Part shown: one piece after another, positions 8,065 to 16,758 of the stretch
Position numbering within the stretch: position 1 is the first letter of the stretch
Layout of the letters: every line of letters begins with the position of its first letter
NCBI GenBank assembly: GCA_036271555.1
Contig: DATBAK010000077.1
Location: 25,985-89,984, forward strand
Direction: 5' to 3'
From: Acidimicrobiia bacterium
GTDB lineage: Bacteria > Actinomycetota > Acidimicrobiia > IMCC26256 > PALSA-610
DNA: 64,000 bases
Position numbers and translations under genes: made by a program
The notes under the pieces: generated by a model
What the model was told of the DNA's origin: nothing
What the model saw: the letters and a program-made list of their open reading frames with translations, nothing else
The model's database searches: none

Positions 8065-9264
8065 TCAGGCGCCCGAGCGCGCGGCCGGCGTGAACGCGAC
8101 CCGCATCGATTCGTAGCCGCTCACGAAGTTGGCGGGTCGGTGCGCGGGCTCCGTGTCGTCGACGAGGTGCAGATCGGGAAGTCGTTCCAGCAGTTGTTCG
8201 AACATCACGCGCAGCTCGATACGAGCCAGTGAGCTGCCGAGGCAGAAGTGGGGACCGAAGCCGAACGCCACGTGGTCGTTCGGGTTGCGCGTGATGTCGA
8301 ACCGGAACGGGTCGACGAAGTGGTCCTCGTCGCGGTTCGCCGACGGGTACAGCAGCACCAGCTTGTCGCCCGCGTGGATCTGCGCGCCGTGGAAGTCGAC
8401 GTCGCGCGTCGCGGTGCGCGCCATGTTCTTGATCGGGCTGACCCAGCGCAGCATCTCCTCGACCGCGGGCACCACGAGCGCGCGGTCGGCGAGGAGGCGC
8501 TCCCAGTGCGAACGCTCCTGCAAGACCTGGAACGCGCCGCCGCTGATCACGTGGCGCGTCGTCTCGTCGCCGCCGATGAGGATGAGCAGCGAGTCGAAGA
8601 GCAGTGCGCCGTCGTCGAGCCGCTCGCCGTCGACCTCCGCGTGCACGAGCGCGCTCATGAGATCGTCGCGCGGGCAGCCGCGGCGGTCCTCGATGACGCG
8701 CGCCGCGTACGCGGAATAACCCTCGAACGCCGCGAGCATCTTGCCCACGAGCGCCTCGTCGCTCTGACCCTGACCGCGCAGCAGATCGTCGGACCACGTC
8801 ATGAGCGTCGGGTGATCCACGGGGTCGACGCCGAGCGCGTCGCCGATCATCACCAGCGGCAGCCACGCCGCGATGTCCCACACGAAGTCGCACTCGCCGG
8901 CCTCGCAGACCTGATCGATGAGGCGGTCGACGATCGCGCGCACCTTCGGCTCGAGCGCGCGCACGCGCTTCGGCGTGAAGCCCTCGTTCACGAGCTGCCG
9001 GCGGCGCCGGTGCTCCGGATCGTCGAGGTCGATGAGCATCGGGGTCGGGCCGGTGTCCGGGCGGATCCCCTGCGCGTTGGAGAACGTGGCCGCGTCGCCC
9101 TCGACCTCCTTCACGTGGTCGAAGCGCGTGATGCCCCACACGCCGCCGCGCTCGTCCCAGTGGACGGGGGAGTGGGCGCGCAGCCACGCGAGCTCCTCGT
9201 GCGGGTTGCGGCCCCAGAACTCGCCGCTCGTGAGGTCGATGTCGAGGTCGATGCCGCCGCTCAT
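8065..9264 (-). CDS. Cytochrome P450
   Basis: A 399-residue soluble bacterial P450 monooxygenase. The I-helix oxygen-activation motif is GGDETT (231-236), the K-helix ExxR is E270/R273, and the heme loop FGFGPHFCLG carries the thiolate Cys341. The gapless length and the MARTATRD segment resemble CYP families of actinobacteria that oxidise sterols, fatty acids or terpenoids. No ferredoxin or reductase gene is adjacent, so electron partners must be elsewhere. ATG 9264 lies six bases after a TATCCT -10 box. It is divergent from an enoyl-CoA hydratase gene, hinting at shared regulation with acyl or sterol side-chain breakdown. Confidence 0.95.
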   Translation of the reverse strand: MSGGIDLDIDLTSGEFWGRNPHEELAWLRAHSPVHWDERGGVWGITRFDHVKEVEGDAATFSNAQGIRPDTGPTPMLIDLDDPEHRRRRQLVNEGFTPKRVRALEPKVRAIVDRLIDQVCEAGECDFVWDIAAWLPLVMIGDALGVDPVDHPTLMTWSDDLLRGQGQSDEALVGKMLAAFEGYSAYAARVIEDRRGCPRDDLMSALVHAEVDGERLDDGALLFDSLLILIGGDETTRHVISGGAFQVLQERSHWERLLADRALVVPAVEEMLRWVSPIKNMARTATRDVDFHGAQIHAGDKLVLLYPSANRDEDHFVDPFRFDITRNPNDHVAFGFGPHFCLGSSLARIELRVMFEQLLERLPDLHLVDDTEPAHRPANFVSGYESMRVAFTPAARSGA

Positions 9265-9270
9265 CCGGCC

Positions 9271-9276
9271 AGGATA
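9271..9276 (-). promoter_or_regulatory. -10 box for a leaderless P450 transcript
   Basis: On the minus strand TATCCT ends six bases before ATG 9264. The overlapping plus-strand TACGGT (9274-9279) could serve the divergent hydratase gene, which in contrast has a GGGGAGG ribosome-binding site. Confidence 0.5.
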
Positions 9277-9307
9277 CGGTCACGTCCTCGACGGGGAGGC
9301 AACCGAG

Positions 9308-10099
9308 ATGACGGGACGCGTGCAGCTCGATATCGAGTCGTTGGACAGCGGCGCGATCGCCACGATCACGAACGACAATCCCGAGAAGCACAACGCGTTC
9401 GACGACGACATGGACGCGGAGCTGTTCGACATCCTTGCCCGGCTGCGCGAGATGCCCGACGTGCGCGTGATCGTGTGGCGCGGTGAGGGCACGTCGTTCT
9501 CGTCGGGTCGCGACGTCGGTTCGATCGGCGTGCAGAAGACACCGCTGTCGCACCACGAGCTCATGCGCCGCGGCCATCGCGGTATCCAGCAGCTGTGGGA
9601 GATCGACGCGCCGGTGATCGTCGCGTGCAAGGGCTGGGTGATGGGCGGTTCGTTCCAGCGCGCGTTGCTCTGCGACGTGCGCATCGCGGCGGAGGGCACG
9701 CGCTTCCGACTCCCCGAGCTGACCTACGGCGTGATCCCCGACACCGGTGGCGTCGGCGTGCTCTACGAGATGTGCGGTCCCGGTCTCGTGAGCGACCTCG
9801 TGCTCACCGGCCGCGTGATGCCCGTCGACGAGGCGTTGCGGCACGGCGTCGTGAGCCGTGTCGTGCCGGTCGACGACCTCGACACCGTCGTGCACGACGC
9901 CGCGCTGCAGATCGCGAAGTCGCCGAAGGTGACCGTGAAGCTGGCGCGCGAGGTGATCCGGCATCTCTCGCTGCCGCAGCTGCGCGCGTCGATGACCGAC
10001 GAGATGACCTATCAGACGACGATCAACAAGAGCGACGACTTCGCCGAGCTGCGCGCCTCGCGCACGGAGCAGCGACCGCCGCGTTACACGGGGAGCTGA
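9308..10099 (+). CDS. Enoyl-CoA hydratase/isomerase family protein (crotonase fold)
   Basis: A 263-residue crotonase. The oxyanion-hole segments are FSSGRDVGSIG (about residue 64) and GWVMGGSFQRALLCDVRIA (about 105). A Glu lies in RLPELTYGVIPDTGG, where hydratases keep one catalytic acid, while the first catalytic Glu is not obvious, so isomerase or another CoA-ester reaction is possible. ATG 9308 is preceded by GGGGAGG at a good distance. The dienoyl-CoA-reductase-like SDR follows after two bases, so the two are co-transcribed and probably act on the same unsaturated acyl-CoA. Confidence 0.92.
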   Translation: MTGRVQLDIESLDSGAIATITNDNPEKHNAFDDDMDAELFDILARLREMPDVRVIVWRGEGTSFSSGRDVGSIGVQKTPLSHHELMRRGHRGIQQLWEIDAPVIVACKGWVMGGSFQRALLCDVRIAAEGTRFRLPELTYGVIPDTGGVGVLYEMCGPGLVSDLVLTGRVMPVDEALRHGVVSRVVPVDDLDTVVHDAALQIAKSPKVTVKLAREVIRHLSLPQLRASMTDEMTYQTTINKSDDFAELRASRTEQRPPRYTGS

Positions 10100-10101
10100 C
10101 G

Positions 10102-10986
10102 ATGGCCGAGCTCATCGGACTGCCCGCACCGCCGCCCGTCGGCACGACCGCGCTCGCGTCGGACACGTTCGCGGGCACTGCCGTCGTCGTCACCGGCGGC
10201 GGTACCGGCCTCGGCAAGGCGATCGCGTCGGAGTTCGCCCGGCTCGGTGCCGCGATCGTCGTGATGAGCCGCAAGCCCGACCACCTCGATGCCGCGCGCG
10301 AGGCGATAACCGCGCTCGGGGCCGATGTGCTCGCGGTGACGTGCGACATCCGCGACGCCGAATCGATCGCGGGCGCGTTCGACGCCGCGACCGAGCGCTT
10401 CGGACTGCCGGCGGTGCTCGTGAACAACGCGGCCGCGAACTTCCCGGTGCCGTCCGAGGACCTGTCGCCGAACGGTTGGCGTACCGTGGTCGACATCACG
10501 TTGAACGGCACGTTCTTCTGTGCGCGCGAGTTCGCGCGCCGTCATCTCGCGGCGGGCACGCCCGCGTCGATCATCAACGTCGGGGCAACGTACGCGTGGA
10601 CCGGTGGGCCCGGCTTCGCGCACTCGGCCGCGGCGAAGGCGGGGGTGAAGAACCTCACCGAGTCGCTCGCGGTCGAGTGGGGCCCGTACGGGATCCAGGT
10701 GAACGGGCTCGTGCCCGGGCTCTTCCCGCACGAGGACATGACCGGCGACATCCAGGAGAACCTCGCGCGCACGAGCGACAAGGACGTCTGCCAGCCCGCG
10801 CTGCGCGTCGGTCAGCGGCAGGAGCTCGGTTGGGCCGCGACGTTCCTCGCATCGCCGTACGCGCGCTTCATCTCCGGCCACACGCTCGTCGTCGACGGCG
10901 CGAACTGGCAGCGGCGGCTGCTCACCAACCCGCCGGTCGTGACCGTGCGCGACCAGATGGGCAAGGGCGCGTTCACGCCCGAATAG
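10102..10986 (+). CDS. SDR oxidoreductase, 2,4-dienoyl-CoA reductase-like
   Basis: A 294-residue short-chain dehydrogenase. The nucleotide-binding glycine motif is TGGGTGLGKAIA (about residues 34-45), followed by NNAAANF. The usual YxxxK is replaced: the active-site helix reads HSAAAKAGVKNLTESLAVEWGPYG, the arrangement found in 2,4-dienoyl-CoA reductases, where the catalytic Tyr sits elsewhere and the Lys is kept. NADPH is the usual cofactor there. With the crotonase two bases upstream it forms a pair for handling polyunsaturated or otherwise blocked acyl-CoAs. Start ATG 10102; a run of about 25 residues precedes the Rossmann fold. Confidence 0.88.
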   Translation: MAELIGLPAPPPVGTTALASDTFAGTAVVVTGGGTGLGKAIASEFARLGAAIVVMSRKPDHLDAAREAITALGADVLAVTCDIRDAESIAGAFDAATERFGLPAVLVNNAAANFPVPSEDLSPNGWRTVVDITLNGTFFCAREFARRHLAAGTPASIINVGATYAWTGGPGFAHSAAAKAGVKNLTESLAVEWGPYGIQVNGLVPGLFPHEDMTGDIQENLARTSDKDVCQPALRVGQRQELGWAATFLASPYARFISGHTLVVDGANWQRRLLTNPPVVTVRDQMGKGAFTPE

Positions 10987-11044
10987 CTACGGAAAGTCGG
11001 TGATTGCGCCGGTCGAGGTGTCACGACGCGCGCCCGACGGCTTC

Positions 11045-11050
11045 TAGGCT
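11045..11050 (+). promoter_or_regulatory. -10 box for a leaderless glycosyltransferase transcript
   Basis: TAGGCT ends six bases before ATG 11057, and no ribosome-binding site is present. Confidence 0.55.
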
Positions 11051-11056
11051 CTGCCG

Positions 11057-11971
11057 ATGACGAGCGACGTGCTGGTGCTGTGCACCCGCAACCGTCCCGA
11101 GGAGCTCGGGAACTGCCTCGTGAGCGTGCGCATGCAGCACCGCGTGCCGACCCGCGTGCTCGTCGTCGACTCGAGCGACGACGACGCCGTCGCGCGCGTG
11201 GTCGTCGACCTCGCGCAGACCTGGGCGCCCGGCTCGGTGCTCGACTACCTCTGGTCCGACCCGGGTCTGGCGCGTCAGCGCGCCGCGGGCATCGACGCGA
11301 CCGTCGAGGACATCGTGCACTTCGTCGACGACGACACCGTGCTCGAGCGTGATTACTTCGAGGCGATCGTCGCGGTGTTCGAAGACGACACCGAGGGCAC
11401 CGTCGGCGGCGTCGGCGGGTTCGTCACCGACCAGCCACCGCACCGCTTCACGCGCGTCGACGAGTGGCTCGGGCTCGACACGCGGCGCGAGGGCGTCGTG
11501 CTGCCGTCGGGTCGGAACGTGCGCGTGTACACCGCGCCACCCGAGCCGATCGAGGTCGACTGGTTGCCGGGATGCGCGATGTCGTACCGCCGCGCGGTGT
11601 TCGTGCGCGAGCGTCCGAACGCCGCGCTCGGCCGCGACCGCAACGGCGAGGACGTCGAGCTCTCGTACCGCGTGCGCCAGCACTGGCGGCTGCTCATCAC
11701 GCCGTTCGCGCGGCTCGAGCACCACGAGTCACCCGCGGGCCGGCGCTCGGTCGACGAGCTCGTTCGGGTCGAGCTGATCTCGCGCTACGAGCGCGTCGCC
11801 GCGGGCACGGGTCGGCTCAGCAAGCCCGCGTTCTGGTTCTCGGCCGTCGGCCAGCTCGGGTGGTACGGCGCGAAAGGCGTCGTGACCTGGAACGACGAGC
11901 GACTCGCGATCGCACGCGAGACCGGCGCCGCGATCGGCAAGATCGCGCGCCGTCAGACCAAGAAGTCCTAG
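11057..11971 (+). CDS. Family 2 glycosyltransferase
   Basis: A 304-residue GT-A fold enzyme, cytosolic with membrane-proximal action likely. It opens directly with the nucleotide-sugar strand (VLVLCTRNRPEEL), has the VVDSSDDD turn, the metal-binding FVDDDTV (about residue 96) and a W-L-P-G-C-A-M acceptor-loop segment with ERPNAALGRDRNGEDVELSYR, which holds the ED of the catalytic base region. Sugar and acceptor are unknown. It lies far from the main polysaccharide locus. Its stop codon overlaps the opposite-strand stop of the next gene within a shared CTAG (11968-11971). Confidence 0.9.
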   Translation: MTSDVLVLCTRNRPEELGNCLVSVRMQHRVPTRVLVVDSSDDDAVARVVVDLAQTWAPGSVLDYLWSDPGLARQRAAGIDATVEDIVHFVDDDTVLERDYFEAIVAVFEDDTEGTVGGVGGFVTDQPPHRFTRVDEWLGLDTRREGVVLPSGRNVRVYTAPPEPIEVDWLPGCAMSYRRAVFVRERPNAALGRDRNGEDVELSYRVRQHWRLLITPFARLEHHESPAGRRSVDELVRVELISRYERVAAGTGRLSKPAFWFSAVGQLGWYGAKGVVTWNDERLAIARETGAAIGKIARRQTKKS

Positions 11972-12648
11972 ATCCGGCTGACCCGGCGATTGAGCGCGTC
12001 GAGCGTGGCGCGCGCCGCCGCGTCGATCGGCGTGGCGCCGGACGCGACGCCGTAGAGCACGCGCTCGCCGCCTTCGCCCTCGTCGAGCGCGACCGCGATG
12101 AGCGCCTCTTCCTGCGCCGACTCGAGCGCGCGGGCCCAACGCGGCGTGGGTGTGAAGTCGAGCTCGAAGTCGGCGATCGCGGCGAGCGTCGCGTCGAGCG
12201 CGGCGACGAGGCCCCGACTCGCGGGCGCGCGTCCGATCGTGCGGCGACCGTCGAGGATGAGGTGCACCTCGAGCTCGTCGGTGTCGGGGAACGACAGCAC
12301 GGCGAGGAGCCGCAGCCGCTTCGGCTCCGGTTCCGCGGGCGCCGCCGCGGGCATCTCGGTTGGCGCCGGTGCCGGCGCAGGAGCCACGGGTGCCGCGGGT
12401 GCCGCGGCGGCCTGACTCTCGCTCGACTCGCGCCACCGCACGACCTCGACCGCGACGGGCCGGTCGGCGTGCCGCGCCGCGATCCGTGTCGCCGCGAGTG
12501 GTAGCGACCCTTCGGATGTGACGCCCGGCGCGACGTGCAGCTGCACGATCAGCAGCTCGTCACGCGCGTCGAAGCCCGCGCTGCGCACACCGGGCAGCTT
12601 GCGGAGCTCGAGCTCGAGGTCGTCGAGGACGAGGTCGCTCGCGTTCAC
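11968..12648 (-). CDS. Unknown two-domain protein co-transcribed with a GGDEF gene
   Basis: A 226-residue cytosolic protein of no family I recognise. Residues 1-68 form a small alpha/beta unit (LELRKLPGVRSAGFDARDELLIVQL) that resembles ACT or HMA-type ferredoxin-like folds. Residues about 72-103 are an Ala/Pro linker. The C-terminal half contains GLVAALDATLAAIADF and PIDAAARATLDALNRRV, a spacing that faintly recalls the LeuA regulatory domain; this is a weak analogy. GTG 12648 overlaps the stop of the upstream diguanylate cyclase gene (GTGA), so the two are translationally coupled. This protein may sense something for, or respond to, cyclic di-GMP signalling. Confidence 0.75.
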   Translation of the reverse strand: MNASDLVLDDLELELRKLPGVRSAGFDARDELLIVQLHVAPGVTSEGSLPLAATRIAARHADRPVAVEVVRWRESSESQAAAAPAAPVAPAPAPAPTEMPAAAPAEPEPKRLRLLAVLSFPDTDELEVHLILDGRRTIGRAPASRGLVAALDATLAAIADFELDFTPTPRWARALESAQEEALIAVALDEGEGGERVLYGVASGATPIDAAARATLDALNRRVSRI

Positions 12649-13538
12649 TCTGCGTCCTTCGTCTGGGTGCGCGCCGCCTTCGCCTCGTACAGCCGCGCGT
12701 CCGCGAGCCGGTACAGCGCGTCGAAGCTGTCGGCGTCGTCGGGACACTTCGCGGTGCCGAACGAGAAGTCGGGTGCGGTCGCGATGCCGGCGCCCGCCGC
12801 GCGCACGCGGTCGAGGAGCGCGGGCACGGTGTCGGGCTCGGTGTCGGGGAGGATCATGGCGAACTCGTCGCCGCCGATGCGCGCCGCGTTGTCACCGAAG
12901 CGCAAGACCCGGCGGAAGCGTTCTCCGAGATCGCGCAGCGCGTCGTCGCCCGCGGCGTGCCCGTCGCGGTCGTTGATCTCCTTGAGGTGATCGAGGTCGA
13001 GCATCACGAGCGTGAACGTCCAGCCGTACCGGACGGACCGCGCCACCGCCATCTCGAGCAGGCGGTCGAAGCTGCGGCGGTCGTAGAGCGCCGTGAGCGG
13101 GTCGTGCCAGGCGTCGTAGCGCATGACGTCGAGGCGCAACGCGAGCGTGCACAGCGAGAGCACGAGCGCGCGGTCGAGCTCCGGGTCGGCGAGCGGGCGC
13201 TCGGTGTAGAGACCGGGCAGCGCCTCGAGCAGTGCCTCGTCCTCGGAGTCGAGCGGCTTGCGTCCGGCGCGGAAGATCTGGCGGCCGAGGCCGGGCTCGT
13301 CGAGCACGACCGCGGCGTCGTCGAGCTGGTACTCCGAGACCAGCGCGTCGAGGGTTCGGTAGACGAGCGCGATGCCGGAGTCGTTGGTCGCGAGCTGTGA
13401 GGCGATGGCGTCGCTCAGCATCCGCGTCGACCGCGTTGGGTGGTCAGCCCCTTCGGGCGCTGCGGGCTCGGTCGTGGCGAGCACATCCGGCAGGATGGAG
13501 GAGAGTCCGCGCCCCAGACCCGATTGTCGCGACGCCAC
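12645..13538 (-). CDS. GGDEF-domain diguanylate cyclase with ParB-like N-terminal motif
   Basis: A 297-residue protein. The C-terminal GGDEF domain (about residues 140-295) has MLDLDHLKEINDRDGHAAGDD, the intact signature GGDEF, and an RFGD inhibitory site five residues before it, so it should make cyclic di-GMP and be product-inhibited. Residues 1-120 are a separate sensor-like region with no transmembrane helix (ALVYRTLDALVSEYQLDDAAVVL). The first residues read SRQSGLGRGLSSILPD, which matches the conserved ParB N-terminus that contacts ParA. GTG 13538 is taken as start because it places this motif at the N-terminus. It is coupled by a GTGA overlap to the unknown gene after it. Confidence 0.88.
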   Translation of the reverse strand: MASRQSGLGRGLSSILPDVLATTEPAAPEGADHPTRSTRMLSDAIASQLATNDSGIALVYRTLDALVSEYQLDDAAVVLDEPGLGRQIFRAGRKPLDSEDEALLEALPGLYTERPLADPELDRALVLSLCTLALRLDVMRYDAWHDPLTALYDRRSFDRLLEMAVARSVRYGWTFTLVMLDLDHLKEINDRDGHAAGDDALRDLGERFRRVLRFGDNAARIGGDEFAMILPDTEPDTVPALLDRVRAAGAGIATAPDFSFGTAKCPDDADSFDALYRLADARLYEAKAARTQTKDAE

Positions 13539-13731
13539 TCGCTGCCTCCGTGTTCCGCCCGGTCGCCACCCCGCGTGGCCGGTCGTGGTCCTGTCATCTT
13601 CCAGCCCCTCGCCCGGGGACACCATACAAGAACCACGGCCCGTGGGGAACCCCGACGCGAAGGTCACGGTCCGCGACCAAGGCCGCGTGTACGATTCGCG
13701 CCTTCGCGTCGGTAATTCGCGCCGCCCGCGC

Positions 13732-15444
13732 GTGACCACGATCCGGTGCGAGCCCGTGCCCAGCCCGTCGGCGAGCGAGCCAGCCGTTGTGATCCGCGAC
13801 CGTCTCACGTCCGCCCTGCGCGCCACTCTCGGATCGCTCGGTCTGCCCGAACCCGCGGCCGGCGTCGCGCTCGAAGTGCCGCGCCGGCGCGACCAGGGCG
13901 ACTTCTCGACGTCGGTGGCGCTCCAGCTCAAGGGTCCGACCGGGCGACCGTCGCAGGAGCTCGCCACCGAGATCCGCGACGCGTTGCTCGCGCAGTCCCC
14001 GCCCCACGTGGTCGCGATCGACGTCGCCGGTCCCGGCTTCCTCAACTTCCGGCTCGACCCGAGTTGGACGCACGACGTGCTCCGCGACGTCGTCGCCTCG
14101 GGCGCGCGTTACGGCCACTCCGACGCGCTCGCAGGGCAGCGCATCAACCTCGAGTTCGTGTCGGCGAACCCGACCGGTCCGCTGCACGCCGGTGGCGGCC
14201 GTTGGGTCGCGGTAGGCGACGCGATCGCGAACCTGCTTGCGGCGCAGGGTGCCGAGGTGCACCGCGAGTACTACCTGAACGACGCGGGCACGCAGCTCGA
14301 CAACTTCGGCCTGTCGTTGCTGGCGCGATTGCACGGCACGGAGCTGCCCGAGAACGGCTATCACGGCGAGTACGTCGTGGAGATGGCCGCGCAGATGCGC
14401 GCCGAGCTCGGCGACGACGTCTCGCTCGACGACGCACGCGAGTGGGGTTACCACGAGGCGGTGCGGCAGCTGACGCACGACCTCGGTCGCATCGGCGTGC
14501 ACTTCGACACGTGGTTCTCCGAGCGCCTGCTGCACGAGCGCGGCGATGTCGACGACGTGCTGCGCACGCTCGAAGCCTCGGGTCATGTCTATGAGCACGA
14601 GGGCGCGCGCTGGCTGCGCACGACCGACGGCGGCGACACGCGCGATCGCGTCCTCGTGCGGAGCAACGGCACGACGACCTATCTCGCGAACGACCTCGCG
14701 TACCACCGCGACAAGTTCCGTCGCGGCTTCACACACCTGATCGACATCTGGGGCGCCGACCACCACGCGCAGGTGAAGTCGCTGCAGGTCGGCCTCGAGA
14801 TGCTCGGCTTCGGACCGCCGGCCGAGCCCGAGGTGCTGCTCGGTCAGTTCGTGAAGCTCATGCGCGGCGATCAGGAAGTACGGCTGTCGAAGCGCGCCGG
14901 CAACATCATCACGCTCGCCGACATCCTCGACGACGTCGATCCCGACGTCGTCCGCATGACCTTCCTCTTGCTCTCGCTCGACTCCACGCAGACGTTCGAC
15001 CTCGAAGTCGTCACGTCGCAGTCGATGGAGAACCCCGTCTATTACGTGCAGTACGCGCACGCGCGGGTGGCGTCGATCGCGCGGCGCGCGACGGAAGCGG
15101 GCGTGACCCGCCGCCCGCTCACGGAGGTCGACCTCGGCCGGCTCGCGCACGAGCGCGAGCTCGAAGTGCTGCGCGTGCTCGACGGTTATCCCGAGGTCGT
15201 CGCCGACGCGACCTCGATGCGCGCGCCGCAAAAGGTCACGACGTGGGTGCGAGAGCTCGCGGCGCGCTTCCACAGCTTCTATCGCGAGTGCCGTGTGCTC
15301 ACCGACGACGCCGAGCTCACGCAGGCGCGCCTCTGGCTCGTCGAGGCGAGCCGGGTCGGGCTCGCGTCCGCGCTCGGGCTGCTCGGTGTGAGCGCGCCGG
15401 AGTCGATGGAACGGCTGGCCGACGACGAAGAAGTGGACGAATGA
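13732..15444 (+). CDS. argS: Arginyl-tRNA synthetase
   Basis: A class I synthetase of about 570 residues that charges tRNA-Arg. In order: the Arg-tRNA N-terminal additional domain, the HIGH-equivalent in SANPTGPLHAGGGRWVAVGD (actinobacterial form, HAGG), the YYLNDAGTQ active-site region, a LSKRAG segment in place of KMSKS, and the helical DALR anticodon-binding domain at the end. The start is uncertain: GTG 13732 is used here; GTG 13789 would still give about 551 residues, within family size. TACGAT near 13690 may be the -10. It is first in the operon argS-lysA-hom-thrC-SDR and overlaps lysA by ATGA. Confidence 0.97.
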   Translation: MTTIRCEPVPSPSASEPAVVIRDRLTSALRATLGSLGLPEPAAGVALEVPRRRDQGDFSTSVALQLKGPTGRPSQELATEIRDALLAQSPPHVVAIDVAGPGFLNFRLDPSWTHDVLRDVVASGARYGHSDALAGQRINLEFVSANPTGPLHAGGGRWVAVGDAIANLLAAQGAEVHREYYLNDAGTQLDNFGLSLLARLHGTELPENGYHGEYVVEMAAQMRAELGDDVSLDDAREWGYHEAVRQLTHDLGRIGVHFDTWFSERLLHERGDVDDVLRTLEASGHVYEHEGARWLRTTDGGDTRDRVLVRSNGTTTYLANDLAYHRDKFRRGFTHLIDIWGADHHAQVKSLQVGLEMLGFGPPAEPEVLLGQFVKLMRGDQEVRLSKRAGNIITLADILDDVDPDVVRMTFLLLSLDSTQTFDLEVVTSQSMENPVYYVQYAHARVASIARRATEAGVTRRPLTEVDLGRLAHERELEVLRVLDGYPEVVADATSMRAPQKVTTWVRELAARFHSFYRECRVLTDDAELTQARLWLVEASRVGLASALGLLGVSAPESMERLADDEEVDE

Positions 15445-16754
15445 GCGACGCGCCGTTCGACCGGTCGCTGCTACCCCGTTCGGCGGCGGTCGACGACGAG
15501 GGCCGCTGCGTGCTCGGCGGCATCCCGCTCGACCAGCTCGCGGAACGCTTCGGCACACCGCTCTACGTCTACGACGAGGCCGAGCTGCGCGGTCGCTGCC
15601 GCGAGTACATGGACGCGTTCCCCGGTGGTGTCGCGTACGCGAGCAAGGCGTTCCTCTGCGTCGCGATGGCGAAGCTCGTCGCGAGCGAGGGCCTCGCGAT
15701 CGACGTGGCGACGGGGGGCGAGCTGCACCTCGCACTGCACGCGGGTATCGACCCCGCAATGATCGTCTTCCACGGCAACAACAAGTCGGAGGCCGAGCTC
15801 GAGCGTGCACTGCGCGCCGGCGTCGGGCGCGTCGTCGCCGACTCGTTCGCCGAGCTCGACCGCATCGATGCGCTCGTCGCCGGCGGCCTGCGCGCGCCCG
15901 CGGTCATGGTGCGCGTGACGCCGGGTATCGAGGCCCACACGCACGAATACCTCGAGACCGCGGTCGACGACTCGAAGTTCGGCTTCGGCCTCGGCAGCGG
16001 CGACGCGCTCGTCGCCGCGCGTCGCGTCATCGAGTCGAACACGACGACGTTCGCGGGCCTGCACTGTCACATCGGCTCGCAGGTGTTCCGCTCCGACTCG
16101 TTCGACCGCGCGCTCGACCGCATGGTCGGTCTCATCGCCGAGATCGTCGCGACCACGGGCGCGACCGTCGACGAGCTGAACATGGGCGGCGGGCTCGGCG
16201 TGCGGTACGTCGCCGGCGACGATCCGCCGACGATCGCGGAGCACGGCGCGTCGGTGCACGCCTCCCTCGCGAAGGCGGTCGCCGCGCACGGCGTGCTCGA
16301 CACGCCGCGCCTGTCGACGGAACCCGGTCGTTCGATCGCGGCGCCCGCCGGTATCACGCTCTACCGCGTGGGCACGATCAAGCCGATTCCGAACGTGCGC
16401 ACGTACGTCGCGGTCGACGGAGGGATGAGCGACAACCTCCGTCCCGTCACCTACGGCGCGCAGTACGAATCGTTCGTACCCGCCCGCGTCGACGCACCGC
16501 GCCCCGCGACCGTCACGATCGCGGGCAAGCACTGCGAGCAGGGCGACCTGCTCGTGCGGGACGCGTCCGTGCCCGACGACCTCGCGGTCGGTGAGGTGCT
16601 CGCGGTGCCGGTGACGGGCGCATACGGTCACTCGATGGCGTCCAACTACAACCGTGTGACCCGCCCGGCCGTCGTGTTCGTGCGGGACGGCGACGCTCGG
16701 GTCGTCGTGCGGCGCGAGACCGAGGCGGACCTGCTCGCCCGCGAGGAAGAATGA
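15441..16754 (+). CDS. lysA: Diaminopimelate decarboxylase
   Basis: A 437-residue fold type III PLP enzyme that decarboxylates meso-diaminopimelate to L-lysine, the last step of lysine synthesis. The PLP lysine is K69 in AYASKAF; the phosphate-binding glycine loop is NMGGGLGV; the substrate-binding EPGRSI, the second-subunit catalytic Cys in KHCEQGD and the closing YNRVTRPAVVFV are all present. ATG 15441 overlaps the argS stop, and hom follows after four bases. The argS-lysA-hom-thrC order is classical for Actinobacteria. Confidence 0.97.
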   Translation: MSDAPFDRSLLPRSAAVDDEGRCVLGGIPLDQLAERFGTPLYVYDEAELRGRCREYMDAFPGGVAYASKAFLCVAMAKLVASEGLAIDVATGGELHLALHAGIDPAMIVFHGNNKSEAELERALRAGVGRVVADSFAELDRIDALVAGGLRAPAVMVRVTPGIEAHTHEYLETAVDDSKFGFGLGSGDALVAARRVIESNTTTFAGLHCHIGSQVFRSDSFDRALDRMVGLIAEIVATTGATVDELNMGGGLGVRYVAGDDPPTIAEHGASVHASLAKAVAAHGVLDTPRLSTEPGRSIAAPAGITLYRVGTIKPIPNVRTYVAVDGGMSDNLRPVTYGAQYESFVPARVDAPRPATVTIAGKHCEQGDLLVRDASVPDDLAVGEVLAVPVTGAYGHSMASNYNRVTRPAVVFVRDGDARVVVRRETEADLLAREEE

Positions 16755-16758
16755 CGCG

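Noticed and set aside
13539..13731. A tRNA or small RNA gene before argS
   Set aside because: No cloverleaf or T-loop sequence could be found; only a possible -10 box is visible.
13594..15810. A 2.2-kb minus-strand open frame opposite argS
   Set aside because: A mirror of argS third-position GC; no domain recognisable.
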